From Thiorhodococcus mannitoliphagus (lineage in GTDB: Bacteria > Pseudomonadota > Gammaproteobacteria > Chromatiales > Chromatiaceae), in assembly GCF_010915725.1 (NCBI RefSeq), contig NZ_JAAIJR010000032.1, positions 1 to 49,833 on the forward strand: a stretch of DNA of 49,833 nucleotides, read 5' to 3'. Below, one piece after another: positions 7,114-15,804 of the stretch (its first letter is position 1; each line of letters begins with the position of its first letter). Both the position numbers and the translations under genes were made by a program. The notes below the pieces were generated by a model, which saw nothing but the letters and a program-made list of their open reading frames with translations, ran no database searches and had not been told where the DNA came from.

Positions 7114-10100
7114 TCAGGACTCATCACTCCCTGTATCCGAGCCATCATCCACCCCCTTTAGGCGAATCCCCCTCCGCGCCGCCTTCTTCGCAGCAGGCTG
7201 CGACGATTGCGCGCGTGATGCACTCTCGCTCGACCTGACCGCCTTCTTCTTCGTGGCTGTCTTCTTGGTCGTCGTCTTCTTGGTGGTCGCCTTTTTCGAC
7301 GCCGTCTTGCGCGTTGAAGGGGCTGGGGACTTCGCCGCCTGCGGGGCAGGCTCAACCTGGGGCGCCTCGGGCGGCTTGGAACTCTCTTGCGGACGCGCCT
7401 CCGCCACCGCCTGATTGGCCGACATCGCAACCGGCCGCTGACCCGTCTTGGCTGGTTTCTTGGTCTTCTTCAGCCCCTTCAGCAAGTCGAAGAGCAGCAG
7501 AAAGATCCCCCGCACGGCATAGAAGGACAGGACGAAGACTTCGACGACCATGCCCCACACACGGTAACCCAAACCGCTGGCCTTTTTCTCTGTAGCGCCC
7601 TTACTACCGGCTTCCTCCACCTCAAGCCGACAGGGAATATCCCCGCCCGCAGGCATGCCGGCCGCAGCGACCTTGCACATATCTTCCTTCGCGGCGACAC
7701 AGCCGAGCGGGATAACGATCAGGGTCAGCATGGTCGAGACCAGCACACCGGAGAGCAGAGAGATCGCCATCCCTTGGAAAATCGGATCCGTGATGATGAC
7801 GCTGGACCCGGCCACCAAGGCGAGCGCGGTAATCAGAATGGGGCGCGTCCGAATCTTGCAGGATCGAATCATCGACTCCGCAACGGGGACGCCCTTCTGG
7901 ATCTCGTGAATGGCAAAGTCCACTAGCAGGATCGAATTACGGACGATGATGCCCGCGAGCGCGATCCAGCCGATCATCGAAGTCGCAGTAAACTCGCCGC
8001 CCATGCCAAGGGCGAACATGAATGCATGCGCGGGAATGATCCCCAGCAGCGTCAGCGGGATCGGGGCCATGATGACCAGGGGTATCCGGAAATTGCCGAA
8101 CTCCCACACCACCAGGATGTAGATGAGCAGCAGGGCGACGATAAAGGCCGCACCCATGTCCCGGAAGGTCTCATAGGTCACGGTCCACTCGCCGCCCCAC
8201 TCCCAGGCAAGCCTGTTGTCATCTGCCGGCGGTCCGAGCCAGTTGAAGGCATCGCTGAATCCGCCGCCCTCTGCGGGCCGCGACCCGTCCGGGGCGACAT
8301 AGTCCTTTTCCGCCATCAAGTCCTGGATCTGGAACATGGCGTAGACAGGCGCCGCGAGCCGCCCACCAACATCCGACACCACGTACTCCACGGGGCGCAG
8401 ATCCTTGTGGAAGATGATGTCTTCCTCAGGCGCGCGCTTGAACTCGCCAAGCTCACTGAGCGGCACCGTGTAGCCGAATGTCGATTGCACGGGCAGATCA
8501 CCCAAGCGCTGGATCTGTGAGCGCTCGGCGAGCGGCACCTGCAACACAATTTGGATGGGCTCGTGGCCGCTTTGGCGTCCGGATTGCTGTTTGATGTCAC
8601 CGAGCGGAGTGCCGCCCAGCGCCATCGAAAGATTGCGATTGATGGTGTCGACGGAAATACCGCGCCGAACGGCCTTCTCCGTATCGACGTTGAAGCGCCA
8701 ATAGTCATAGGGATCGCGCAGATAGTTGTCGACGTCCCGCGCGCTCTCGGCCTCCTCGAAGATCTCGGTGACATCGCGCGCAAACTCGCGGCGCATCTCG
8801 GCGTTCGGCCCGTAGATCTCGGCAACCACGGACTGGAGCACGGGCGGACCTGGCGGCATCTCGACGACGGCGATGCGCGCGTCCTTGCTCTGCTCGAGGT
8901 CCTTCAGCAAGGCGCGCGCCTCAACGGCAATCTCATGACTGCTGCGAGCGCGCTCCGTCTTGTCCTTCAGTTGGACTTGCAACTCCGCCTGCCAGGGTTC
9001 GGAGCGCAGATAATAATGGCGCACCATGCCGTTGAAGTCGAAGGGGCGCGCGGTGCCCGCGTAGAGCTGAATGGCCGTGACCTCGTCGATGGTCTTGAGG
9101 CGCTCCGCCATGAGGTGGGCGAGATTAGCCGTCACCGGCAAGGCCGTGCCCTCGGGCATGTCGATGACGACCGAGAACTCCGGCTTGTTGTCGAGCGGCA
9201 GCATCTTGACCGCCACCCAATGGAAGTAGAAGAAGGAGCAGGTGAAGAGGAAAGTGCCCCAAAGCGCCAGCCGGAAGCGACGGCGCTTACGCGGATCCTC
9301 CATCAGCGGCGTCAGAATCCTCCGAAAGAAGCGCTCGAGACGCTCCGCGCCGCGATGCTCGCGCTTCTCGGCCGCATTCAAATAGCGCATGGAAGGGCGC
9401 AGAACCTTGGAGATCGCGAGGTAAGGCGTGAAGACGAAGGCGGCGAACAGCGAGATGAACATGGCGACGGAGCCGAGCTTTGGAATCGGCTCCATGTAGG
9501 GTCCCATCATCCCGCTGACAAAACCCATCGGCAACAGCGCGGCGATGACGGTGAAGGTCGCGAGGATGGTCGGATTGCCGACTTCACGCACCGCATCGAC
9601 CGCTGTGTCATCGTCCGTCCGGCCCTCTTCGAGCCAGCGGCGATAGATGTTCTCCACCACCACGATGGCGTCGTCGACCAGGATGCCGATGGAGAAGATG
9701 AGCGCGAAGAGGCTCACCCGGTCAATGGTCATCCCCCAGATCCAGGCGACGAACACCGTCATGAAGAGCACGACCGGGATCACCAGCATGACGACCAGGG
9801 CTGGCTTGAGTGCGCGGAAGGCCACCAGCACCAGCACGAAGACGAAGAAGGTCGCCACGATCAGCTTGAAGATCAGCTCATCGACCTTGTCATCTGCGGT
9901 CTGGCCGTAGTTACGCGTGACACTGACCTCGACGTTCTCCGGGATGCGCGACCCGCGCAGCTCCGCGACCTGCTCGATGATCGCGTTCGCCACCGTGACG
10001 CCATTGGTCAGTTCCTTCTTGGCGACCGCGATGGTGACCGCGGGTCGCCCATCGGCACGCTCCTCGATCGCCGCGCCGGACCCCGTATAGTAGCTGACCA

Positions 10101-11007
10101 TCTGGGAGGTATCCGCCTCCGGCCCCAAGGTCACGCGCGCCACGTCGTGCATGTAGACAGGCACGTCATTGTGGGTCCCGACCACGAGACGGCTGATGTC
10201 CTCCACGCCGGTGAGGAAGGCGCCGGTCGTCACGGAGAAGCGCGATCCGCTGACCTCGACACCACCCGCCGTCTGTTCGGCATTGGCCCCCTTGAGCGTC
10301 TGGGCGACCTGATCGAGGCTAATGCGGTAGCCGGCGAGTCGCTCGGGCGAAACGTCGATCGTGACCTGCTCACGCCGGCCGCCGACGACGAAGGCGTTGC
10401 CCGTGTTCTTGACTTGCTTGAGCGCCTGCAAGACGTCTTGCGCGAGCAGCCTCAGCTGCGCATCGTCGACATCGGGCACGCCGTCGCTATCCAGGTCTTT
10501 CGACCAGAGTGTCAGGGTGACGATAGGGACGTCGTCGATGCCTTTGCTCTTGACCAAAGGCGGCATGACCCCGGGCGGGATCTTGTCCATGTTCGAGGCG
10601 AGCTTGTCGTTGACCTTGACCAGCGAGGGGCCCATTTCCTCGCCAACCTCGAATTCGAGGGTGACAAGGCCCTGACCACGCTCCGAGGCGGAGTAGACAT
10701 GCTTGATGCCGGGGATCTCGCTCATGATCCGTTCGAGCGGCTGTATTGCGAGATTGGCGACTTGCTGCGCGGAGGCCCCGGGATACTGCACCATGATGTC
10801 GATCATGGGCACGGAGATCTGCGGATCCTCCTGACGCGGCGTCAGGAAGAGACCCAAGAGCCCCATCATCAGCATCGCAAAGTAGAACAGCGGCGAAAGC
10901 GGGGAGCGAATGAAGATCTTGGCCGTACGGCCGGCAATCCCGAGATTCTCTTCACTCAGGGGAGGCGTCGGGTCGTTCTCAGCATTCGAGGGGAGGTCTT
11001 GGCTCAT
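7114..11007 (-). CDS. RND-family efflux permease with long basic C-terminal tail
   Basis: The 1,297-residue inner-membrane transporter belongs to the AcrB/acriflavin-resistance superfamily. TM1 follows an amphipathic N-terminus (IFIRSPLSPLFYFAMLMMGL). Periplasmic porter segments, the TM4 proton-relay aspartate pair (GILVDDAIVVVENIYRR) and the second membrane half (GIIVRNSILLVDFAIHE) are present. After TM12 there is one more hydrophobic segment (VVEVFVLSFYAVRGIFLLLF), then a tail of about 150 residues rich in Lys, Ala, Thr and Pro, resembling histone H1-like repeats (KKATTKKTTTKKTATKKK). A DLDSDGVPDVDD motif at 171-182 looks calcium-binding. The start at MSQDL (11007) is preferred over an upstream start that would overlap the adaptor gene. 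Substrate unknown; no TolC gene is nearby. Confidence 0.92.
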   Translation of the reverse strand: MSQDLPSNAENDPTPPLSEENLGIAGRTAKIFIRSPLSPLFYFAMLMMGLLGLFLTPRQEDPQISVPMIDIMVQYPGASAQQVANLAIQPLERIMSEIPGIKHVYSASERGQGLVTLEFEVGEEMGPSLVKVNDKLASNMDKIPPGVMPPLVKSKGIDDVPIVTLTLWSKDLDSDGVPDVDDAQLRLLAQDVLQALKQVKNTGNAFVVGGRREQVTIDVSPERLAGYRISLDQVAQTLKGANAEQTAGGVEVSGSRFSVTTGAFLTGVEDISRLVVGTHNDVPVYMHDVARVTLGPEADTSQMVSYYTGSGAAIEERADGRPAVTIAVAKKELTNGVTVANAIIEQVAELRGSRIPENVEVSVTRNYGQTADDKVDELIFKLIVATFFVFVLVLVAFRALKPALVVMLVIPVVLFMTVFVAWIWGMTIDRVSLFALIFSIGILVDDAIVVVENIYRRWLEEGRTDDDTAVDAVREVGNPTILATFTVIAALLPMGFVSGMMGPYMEPIPKLGSVAMFISLFAAFVFTPYLAISKVLRPSMRYLNAAEKREHRGAERLERFFRRILTPLMEDPRKRRRFRLALWGTFLFTCSFFYFHWVAVKMLPLDNKPEFSVVIDMPEGTALPVTANLAHLMAERLKTIDEVTAIQLYAGTARPFDFNGMVRHYYLRSEPWQAELQVQLKDKTERARSSHEIAVEARALLKDLEQSKDARIAVVEMPPGPPVLQSVVAEIYGPNAEMRREFARDVTEIFEEAESARDVDNYLRDPYDYWRFNVDTEKAVRRGISVDTINRNLSMALGGTPLGDIKQQSGRQSGHEPIQIVLQVPLAERSQIQRLGDLPVQSTFGYTVPLSELGEFKRAPEEDIIFHKDLRPVEYVVSDVGGRLAAPVYAMFQIQDLMAEKDYVAPDGSRPAEGGGFSDAFNWLGPPADDNRLAWEWGGEWTVTYETFRDMGAAFIVALLLIYILVVWEFGNFRIPLVIMAPIPLTLLGIIPAHAFMFALGMGGEFTATSMIGWIALAGIIVRNSILLVDFAIHEIQKGVPVAESMIRSCKIRTRPILITALALVAGSSVIITDPIFQGMAISLLSGVLVSTMLTLIVIPLGCVAAKEDMCKVAAAGMPAGGDIPCRLEVEEAGSKGATEKKASGLGYRVWGMVVEVFVLSFYAVRGIFLLLFDLLKGLKKTKKPAKTGQRPVAMSANQAVAEARPQESSKPPEAPQVEPAPQAAKSPAPSTRKTASKKATTKKTTTKKTATKKKAVRSSESASRAQSSQPAAKKAARRGIRLKGVDDGSDTGSDES

Positions 11008-11078
11008 ATCGGATCCAGATTTTTCAAGGCCTGCTCCAGAGCGCCGCAAAGGGCACATGACACGACCAGGAGGGCGCG

Positions 11079-12224
11079 CTAGCGGTCGGGGGAAACGCCC
11101 TTTGCCCATCCAGCGGTCACCCTCGGACCGGGATCGGAGAGTATCCGCTCGCCAGGCCTGAGCCCGCTCAGGACACTGATGAAGCCGCCATCGAGCGCCT
11201 CGCCCACCCGAATGAGGCGAAGCTGTGGCTCTCCGCTCTCGGTCAGCACGTAGACGCCAGGCAAGCTGCCGTTGTAGCGCACGGCGCTCTTCGGAATGAC
11301 TGGGCTAGAACGCGCCGGGGCATTGAAGTCCGGGACCAAGACCTTCGCATACATGCCAGGCTCGGAAACCCCCTGCGGCAGATCGAACTTGATCTTGACC
11401 GTATGCCGTTGCGGGTCCGCCATCGGAAAGATCTGCGCGACTCTAATGGGTACGCGGCGGTTGGCGGGATCGATCTCCGCTTGCAGCATCTGCCCCTCGC
11501 GAAGTCCTGGTCTGAGCCGCGCGGGCACATCCACCTCGACCTGGAGATAGCCGACGTCGGCGTAGTTGAGGAGCGGTTGACCGGGCTGCACCGTGTCCCC
11601 CACCTCAACGAACTTCTTCACGATGACGCCATCGAAGGGCGCGATGCTGCGTGCATCGCGGATCTTGGAATCGAGCGCCTGAAGCTCAGCCTGGAGCCGC
11701 ATCATGCCGCTTTGCGCCTCTTGGATCTGAACGCCGGAGGCGTAGACGTCCGCCGAGAACTCCGCGCCCCGATCACGCTCGCCAATGAAGCTCTCGACTG
11801 GGCGCGTGAACATTTGGTCGAAAAGGTTCGGCAACCCCATGCCGCCGGGGGCATTGCGCGAGCGTGGCGAATAGAGTTCGCGAGTATATTGAACGCCGGC
11901 ATTACGCAGCTGAGCGTCTGCCGATGCCATCTGGGCCAGCATGGCACGGCGTTTGGCAACGAGTTCCTCGTCGCCAATGGCGACCAGTAGCTTGTCTTCG
12001 TCGAAAGCGTCACCCTCACGCCCGGCAAGGTAGGTCACCCGGCCTGGGAGCTGTGCGGCAAGCGTTACCTCTTTATAGGGGACCACAGTACCGCCAAGGG
12101 AGACCGTCGGGGCCCCCTGCGCCTGCTGGACAACGAAGGACTCACCCGCACCCGCTAGGGCAACCCCCGGCAGCGCCGCGGCGACGGCCAAGGCGAGCAT
12201 GCACGCAGCAGAAGCGCTTTTCAT
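11079..12224 (-). CDS. RND efflux periplasmic adaptor (membrane fusion protein)
   Basis: The 381-residue protein has a signal peptide (MKSASAACMLALAVAAALPG, cleavage near ALA-GA), a lipoyl-like half (GTVVPYKEVTLAAQLPGRVTYL), a coiled-coil hairpin with an unusual Gly/Pro/Phe-rich interruption (APGGMGLPNLFDQMF), the returning lipoyl half (IAPFDGVIVKKFVEVGDTV) and the beta-barrel and membrane-proximal domains. It bridges the RND permease to an outer-membrane channel. The permease gene follows 71 bp downstream on the same strand. The start at 12224 is chosen because GGGAACAAAG precedes it; upstream options at 12236 (ATG) and 12251 (TTG) would place extra residues before the signal peptide. Confidence 0.9.
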   Translation of the reverse strand: MKSASAACMLALAVAAALPGVALAGAGESFVVQQAQGAPTVSLGGTVVPYKEVTLAAQLPGRVTYLAGREGDAFDEDKLLVAIGDEELVAKRRAMLAQMASADAQLRNAGVQYTRELYSPRSRNAPGGMGLPNLFDQMFTRPVESFIGERDRGAEFSADVYASGVQIQEAQSGMMRLQAELQALDSKIRDARSIAPFDGVIVKKFVEVGDTVQPGQPLLNYADVGYLQVEVDVPARLRPGLREGQMLQAEIDPANRRVPIRVAQIFPMADPQRHTVKIKFDLPQGVSEPGMYAKVLVPDFNAPARSSPVIPKSAVRYNGSLPGVYVLTESGEPQLRLIRVGEALDGGFISVLSGLRPGERILSDPGPRVTAGWAKGVSPDR

Positions 12225-12845
12225 CTTTGTTCCCATCGGATTACACACCAAACGCTATTCAATGGAGAACGTCGCCCGACAAGGTGGATCGCGCTCGGGT
12301 CGACTACTCGGACTGTTGGCATCCAAACTCAACTCAGAGACCATGCCAGCCCTTAGAGGCTGTCTGACTATTGCAATCGCCCGAGCTGTAGCGAATTCAT
12401 TCGCCCTCCCGCCAGTGCCAAGGGCGACTGAAGTCGCCCCTACGAGCTTTGTTCAGATAGCCTCTTAAGTTGTTCACGTCACGAACGAGGTAAGGCGATG
12501 CGCGCATCCAGTGCTGCCGGATCGCACACACGCGAGATCCTTCAAAGGCGCATAACCCAGCAGCAAACCGCGCCATGCAGTAGTGCAGTATGCATTCAGC
12601 AAAGCTCGACATTCAAGCCGAGTCGCGCGCCGCATGGGCGCCAAGCCCGCAATTCCGCGCTGAAATTTTGGTCTGCAAGACAGTTGACTATCGTTCATCG
12701 TCGAGATCGGTGTAACATCGCGGTCCGCTGATGCCTAGGCTCTGACAGCCTGCGAGCACCCAGCCGATCATGATACCGGCGGATCCGCCAAGCCAGCCCT
12801 TGCCACCAGCGCGCGGACAGCCAAGAAAATCGAGGTTTCTACCCC
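12225..12845. other. Gene-free 0.6 kb between divergent adaptor and GTPase genes
   Basis: The adaptor gene points left and the GTPase gene points right, so promoters for both should lie here. The stretch holds one family B mobile repeat (12356-12464). The part from about 12470 to 12720 has short overlapping frames on the minus strand with no recognised product; their Cys- and Arg-rich content looks like non-coding DNA or an old remnant. No promoter could be assigned with confidence. Confidence 0.5.
12356..12464. mobile_element. Family B MITE-like element, copy 1 (109 bp)
   Basis: The element starts GAGGCTGTCTGA and ends TCAGATAGCCTC, which are near-perfect inverted repeats of about 12 bp with one mismatch. 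It is flanked by a direct TTA duplication (12353-12355 and 12465-12467). Inside are two self-complementary blocks, GCGAATTCATTCGCC and GGGCGACTGAAGTCGCCC. It encodes no protein. A three-base TNA target duplication is typical of some IS5-family subgroups, so such a transposase could have mobilised it. Confidence 0.85.
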
Positions 12846-14378
12846 ATGACGTCTACGGCCGACGCCCTCCAGCAGCGTCTCAAGGATTTGGAATCACACC
12901 TAGAGCAGGAAAACCCCGTCCTCCTCAGCGCCGTGCAGAGCTTCCGTGCCGTTGACCGGGTTGCCTACCGCATGGCACTCCTCGAGCCAAACCAGTCGTT
13001 CGCTACCCAGATCCCCTGGTGGCCGCTGATCTCGGTTCTCGGAACCTTCTCAGCCGGCAAATCGACTTTCATCAATCACTATCTCGGCAGCAAGCTCCAA
13101 CGGACCGGCAATCAAGCCGTCGACGACCGCTTCACGGTGATCGTCTACAGCCCGGAGGAAATGAGCCGCACCCTTCCAGGCGTTTCACTGGACTCCGATC
13201 CCCGCTTCCCCTTCTTTCGCATGTCGCAAGACATCGAGGAGGTCGCCCAAGGCGAAGGTAGCCGCATCGATGCCTATCTGCAGCTCAAGACCTGCAAGAG
13301 CGAGCTGCTGCGCGGCAAGATCGTCATCGACTCCCCGGGGTTCGACGCGGACGCCCAACGCACGGCCGTGCTGCGCATTACAGATCATATGATCGGTCTC
13401 TCCGACTTGGTGCTGGTCTTCTTCGACGCACGCCATCCCGAGCCTGGCGCCATGCGCGATACCCTTAAGCACCTCGTCTCGGACACCATCAAGCGCTCCG
13501 ATTCCGGGAAGTTCCTCTACATCCTCAACCAGCTGGACACGGCGGCGGCGGAGGACAACCCGGAAGACGTCGTTGCCGCTTGGGTGCGAGCCATGGGCGA
13601 GGCCGGACTGACCGCGGGGCGCTTCTTCACCATTTACTGTCCTGCTGTATCGACCCAAATTGCCGATGAGCAGCGCCGTCAGCGCTTCGAGAAGAAGCGA
13701 GACGAAGACCTCGGGGAAATCTATCGGCGTATGGAGCAAGTCGAGGTCGAACGTGCTTACCGCATCATCGCCGCACTGCGAAAGTGCGCCACGGACTTTC
13801 ATCGCACGACCATCCCGCTGCTGGAAGGGGCCCTGCAGCGCTGGCGCCGTCGCACGCTGATCGCTGAAACCCTCATCTTCAGCGCCGTCGCCATCGGCAT
13901 CCTCGCGGGAAGCTTCCAGCTCGGTCAGTGGGAGGGGCTAAGCTATCACGCCGCCTGGCTGGATGTCGTTAAATCCATTTCCTGGGGCCTACACAGTCTC
14001 GGAGGCTTGGTCATTCTGCTCGTCCTCGCCATCCATTTCGGGGTACGCAAGGTCGCTGCCCTCAGCGTCATGCCTTGGCTGCGCAAGCAGGTTGACAAGG
14101 CCGAGCCGGCAGGCAATGTGCTGTCCTGCTTCAAGCAGAACACGGGGGTTTGGCGCACTGTCCTGCTCGGTCGACCATTCGGATGGAACGGCCAAGCGCG
14201 CGCAGAGATCGACGAAGTGCTGCAGGGCTGCGAGACCTACATCCAGACGCTCAATGAACGTTTCACCAACCCGAGAGGCATTAGCAACGGGATCTTGCAG
14301 CCCGCGAACCGGACCAGCTCGGCGGATACTCAGGATACTCAGGTCCCCAAGACCGATCTGGCATCCGAGACCAGCTGA
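12846..14378 (+). CDS. Membrane-anchored dynamin-like GTPase
   Basis: The 510-residue protein carries a GTPase domain with G1 GTFSAGKS (66-73), G3 DSPG (162-165) and G4 NQLD (228-231). The GTFSAGKST form of the P-loop is characteristic of bacterial dynamin-like and EHD-like proteins. Two hydrophobic segments near 345-370 and 385-405 could form a membrane hairpin, followed by a soluble C-terminal helix region. The protein probably binds the inner membrane and may remodel or sense it. It is transcribed alone, 179 bp ahead of nadA, and starts a plus-strand block of genes. The partner and cargo are unknown. Confidence 0.82.
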   Translation: MTSTADALQQRLKDLESHLEQENPVLLSAVQSFRAVDRVAYRMALLEPNQSFATQIPWWPLISVLGTFSAGKSTFINHYLGSKLQRTGNQAVDDRFTVIVYSPEEMSRTLPGVSLDSDPRFPFFRMSQDIEEVAQGEGSRIDAYLQLKTCKSELLRGKIVIDSPGFDADAQRTAVLRITDHMIGLSDLVLVFFDARHPEPGAMRDTLKHLVSDTIKRSDSGKFLYILNQLDTAAAEDNPEDVVAAWVRAMGEAGLTAGRFFTIYCPAVSTQIADEQRRQRFEKKRDEDLGEIYRRMEQVEVERAYRIIAALRKCATDFHRTTIPLLEGALQRWRRRTLIAETLIFSAVAIGILAGSFQLGQWEGLSYHAAWLDVVKSISWGLHSLGGLVILLVLAIHFGVRKVAALSVMPWLRKQVDKAEPAGNVLSCFKQNTGVWRTVLLGRPFGWNGQARAEIDEVLQGCETYIQTLNERFTNPRGISNGILQPANRTSSADTQDTQVPKTDLASETS

Positions 14379-14475
14379 TCCCTCCTGCGGCGCTCGAGCG
14401 GCCATGATAGAGAGGAAAAGATGCGTTTCCCTGTATTTGGAAATGCACCCTCGCCCGTGCTGCCGATGCTCGCTT

Positions 14476-14506
14476 GGGGCTCGGCGCCCCAGAACGGCCG
14501 AGCCCC
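14476..14506. other. Strong GC-rich hairpin upstream of nadA
   Basis: GGGGCTCGGC at 14476-14485 pairs perfectly with GCCGAGCCCC at 14497-14506 over an 11-base loop. It sits between the GTPase stop and the nadA start, ending 51 bases before the ATG. No T-run follows, so it is not a textbook terminator. It may protect or separate the two transcripts, or act in the nadA leader. Confidence 0.6.
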
Positions 14507-14557
14507 GCATTCAGCAGCGGGCGAGATTATCCGTCGATGATGATGCGGAGCACGACC

Positions 14558-15637
14558 ATGGCAAAGTCGCCCCACGCGGGTCCCACTGAATCCGTCCCTC
14601 AGTCGCCAAGCGTGAAGGTGCCCCCGCATCCCCAGTGGCCGGCGCTCACCGCGGACGAGAAAGCTGCGCTCAAGGAACGCATCCGCGATCTGCTGACCGC
14701 CCAGAATGCCGTCCTGGTCGCGCACTACTACACGGACGCCGATCTACAAGCACTCGCCGAGGAGACGGGCGGCTATGTCGCGGATTCGCTTGAAATGGCG
14801 CGGTACGGGACGGAGAGCAGTGCCGACACACTCGTGGTCTGCGGCGTGCGCTTCATGGGCGAGACGGCCAAGATCCTCAACCCGGAAAAGCGCGTCCTCA
14901 TGCCCGACCTCGGCGCGACCTGTTCGCTCGACGAGGGCTGTCCCGCCGCCGCCTTCACGGCCTTCTGCGACGCCCACCCGGATCACAGCGTCGTGGTCTA
15001 CGCCAATACCAGCGCAGAGGTCAAGGCCAGGTCGGACTGGGTGGTGACATCGAGCATCGCCCTCCCCATCGTCGAGCACCTTGCCGCCAAGGGTGAGAAG
15101 ATCCTCTGGGCACCGGACAAGCACCTCGGGCACTATGTTGAGCGCATGACCGGCGCCGACATGCTCCTATGGGACGGCGCCTGCGTGGTCCATGAGGAGT
15201 TCAAGTCGTTCGCGCTCGAGCGGGTGCGCAAGCTCCACCCGGACGCCGCCGTACTCGTCCATCCCGAGTCGCCCGACGAGGTCGTCGACCAGGCGGATGT
15301 CGTCGGCTCGACGACTCAGCTCATCAAGGCGGTCGCCGAGATGCCGAATCCGGAGTTCATCGTCGCTACGGACGCGGGCATCTTCTGGAAGATGCATCAG
15401 CTAGCGCCGCACAAGAAGTTGATTCCGGCACCCACGGCGGGCGAAGGCGCAACCTGCGAGAGCTGCGCACACTGCCCCTGGATGGCCATGAACGCACTGC
15501 AGAATCTGGAGAAGGTGCTGCAGACGGGAGACCAAGAGATTCAGATCGATCCTGGGGTGCGGGAGCGCGCCGTTCTACCCATCCAACGGATGCTCGACTT
15601 CGCCCGCGAGCGCGGTATCGGCAGGAAGCCTCGCTAG
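14558..15637 (+). CDS. nadA: Quinolinate synthase
   Basis: The 359-residue NadA condenses iminoaspartate with dihydroxyacetone phosphate to quinolinate in NAD biosynthesis. The three [4Fe-4S] ligands are readable as Cys122 (TCSLDEGC), Cys209 ([10 protein letters not shown]) and Cys306 ([12 protein letters not shown]); their spacings of 87 and 97 residues equal those of the E. coli enzyme. HYYTDAD near the N-terminus is part of the active site. The start at 14558 is set by GGAG seven bases upstream; the frame is open further upstream but without family homology. The nadB and nadC genes are not in the window. Confidence 0.97.
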   Translation: MAKSPHAGPTESVPQSPSVKVPPHPQWPALTADEKAALKERIRDLLTAQNAVLVAHYYTDADLQALAEETGGYVADSLEMARYGTESSADTLVVCGVRFMGETAKILNPEKRVLMPDLGATCSLDEGCPAAAFTAFCDAHPDHSVVVYANTSAEVKARSDWVVTSSIALPIVEHLAAKGEKILWAPDKHLGHYVERMTGADMLLWDGACVVHEEFKSFALERVRKLHPDAAVLVHPESPDEVVDQADVVGSTTQLIKAVAEMPNPEFIVATDAGIFWKMHQLAPHKKLIPAPTAGEGATCESCAHCPWMAMNALQNLEKVLQTGDQEIQIDPGVRERAVLPIQRMLDFARERGIGRKPR

Positions 15638-15686
15638 GCTCGAACGCAGGGCTGCTACCCTAGGAGCCTGTCCGACTTAGGCCTTA

Positions 15687-15785
15687 GAAAGCGTCCATCA
15701 ACAACTTCCCCCCTTTCGCAAAGGGGGGCTAGGGGGGATTTCGGGCGGCATCGCTCGCATCGGGAAACAATTGATGGACACTTTC
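15687..15785 (+). mobile_element. Family A MITE-like element, copy 1 (99 bp)
   Basis: The ends are GAAAGCGTCCATCAA and TTGATGGACACTTTC, inverted repeats of 15 bp with one mismatch. They are flanked by a direct TTA duplication (15684-15686 and 15786-15788). The interior holds the palindrome CCCCCCTTTCGCAAAGGGGGG and a CTAGGGGGGATTTCGGG block. It encodes no protein, although its minus strand has an open frame. It lies 19 bp upstream of the start of the zinc-ribbon gene. Confidence 0.92.
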
Positions 15786-15804
15786 TTAGCTGCGGAGCTT
15801 CCTG

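Noticed and set aside
8551-11082. An 843-codon open frame on the plus strand opposite the RND permease
   Set aside because: It is a shadow of the permease in a GC-rich gene: its translation is dominated by Arg, His, Asp and Leu, has no domain, and the permease frame carries all conserved motifs.
12397-12698. Two overlapping minus-strand frames between the adaptor and GTPase genes
   Set aside because: No ribosome sites, no homology recognised, and one runs into the family B element.
15662-15684. GGAGCCTGTCCGACTTAGG, resembling an insertion sequence end, just left of family A copy 1
   Set aside because: Only one end is seen; no partner inverted repeat or transposase was found within the next several kilobases.
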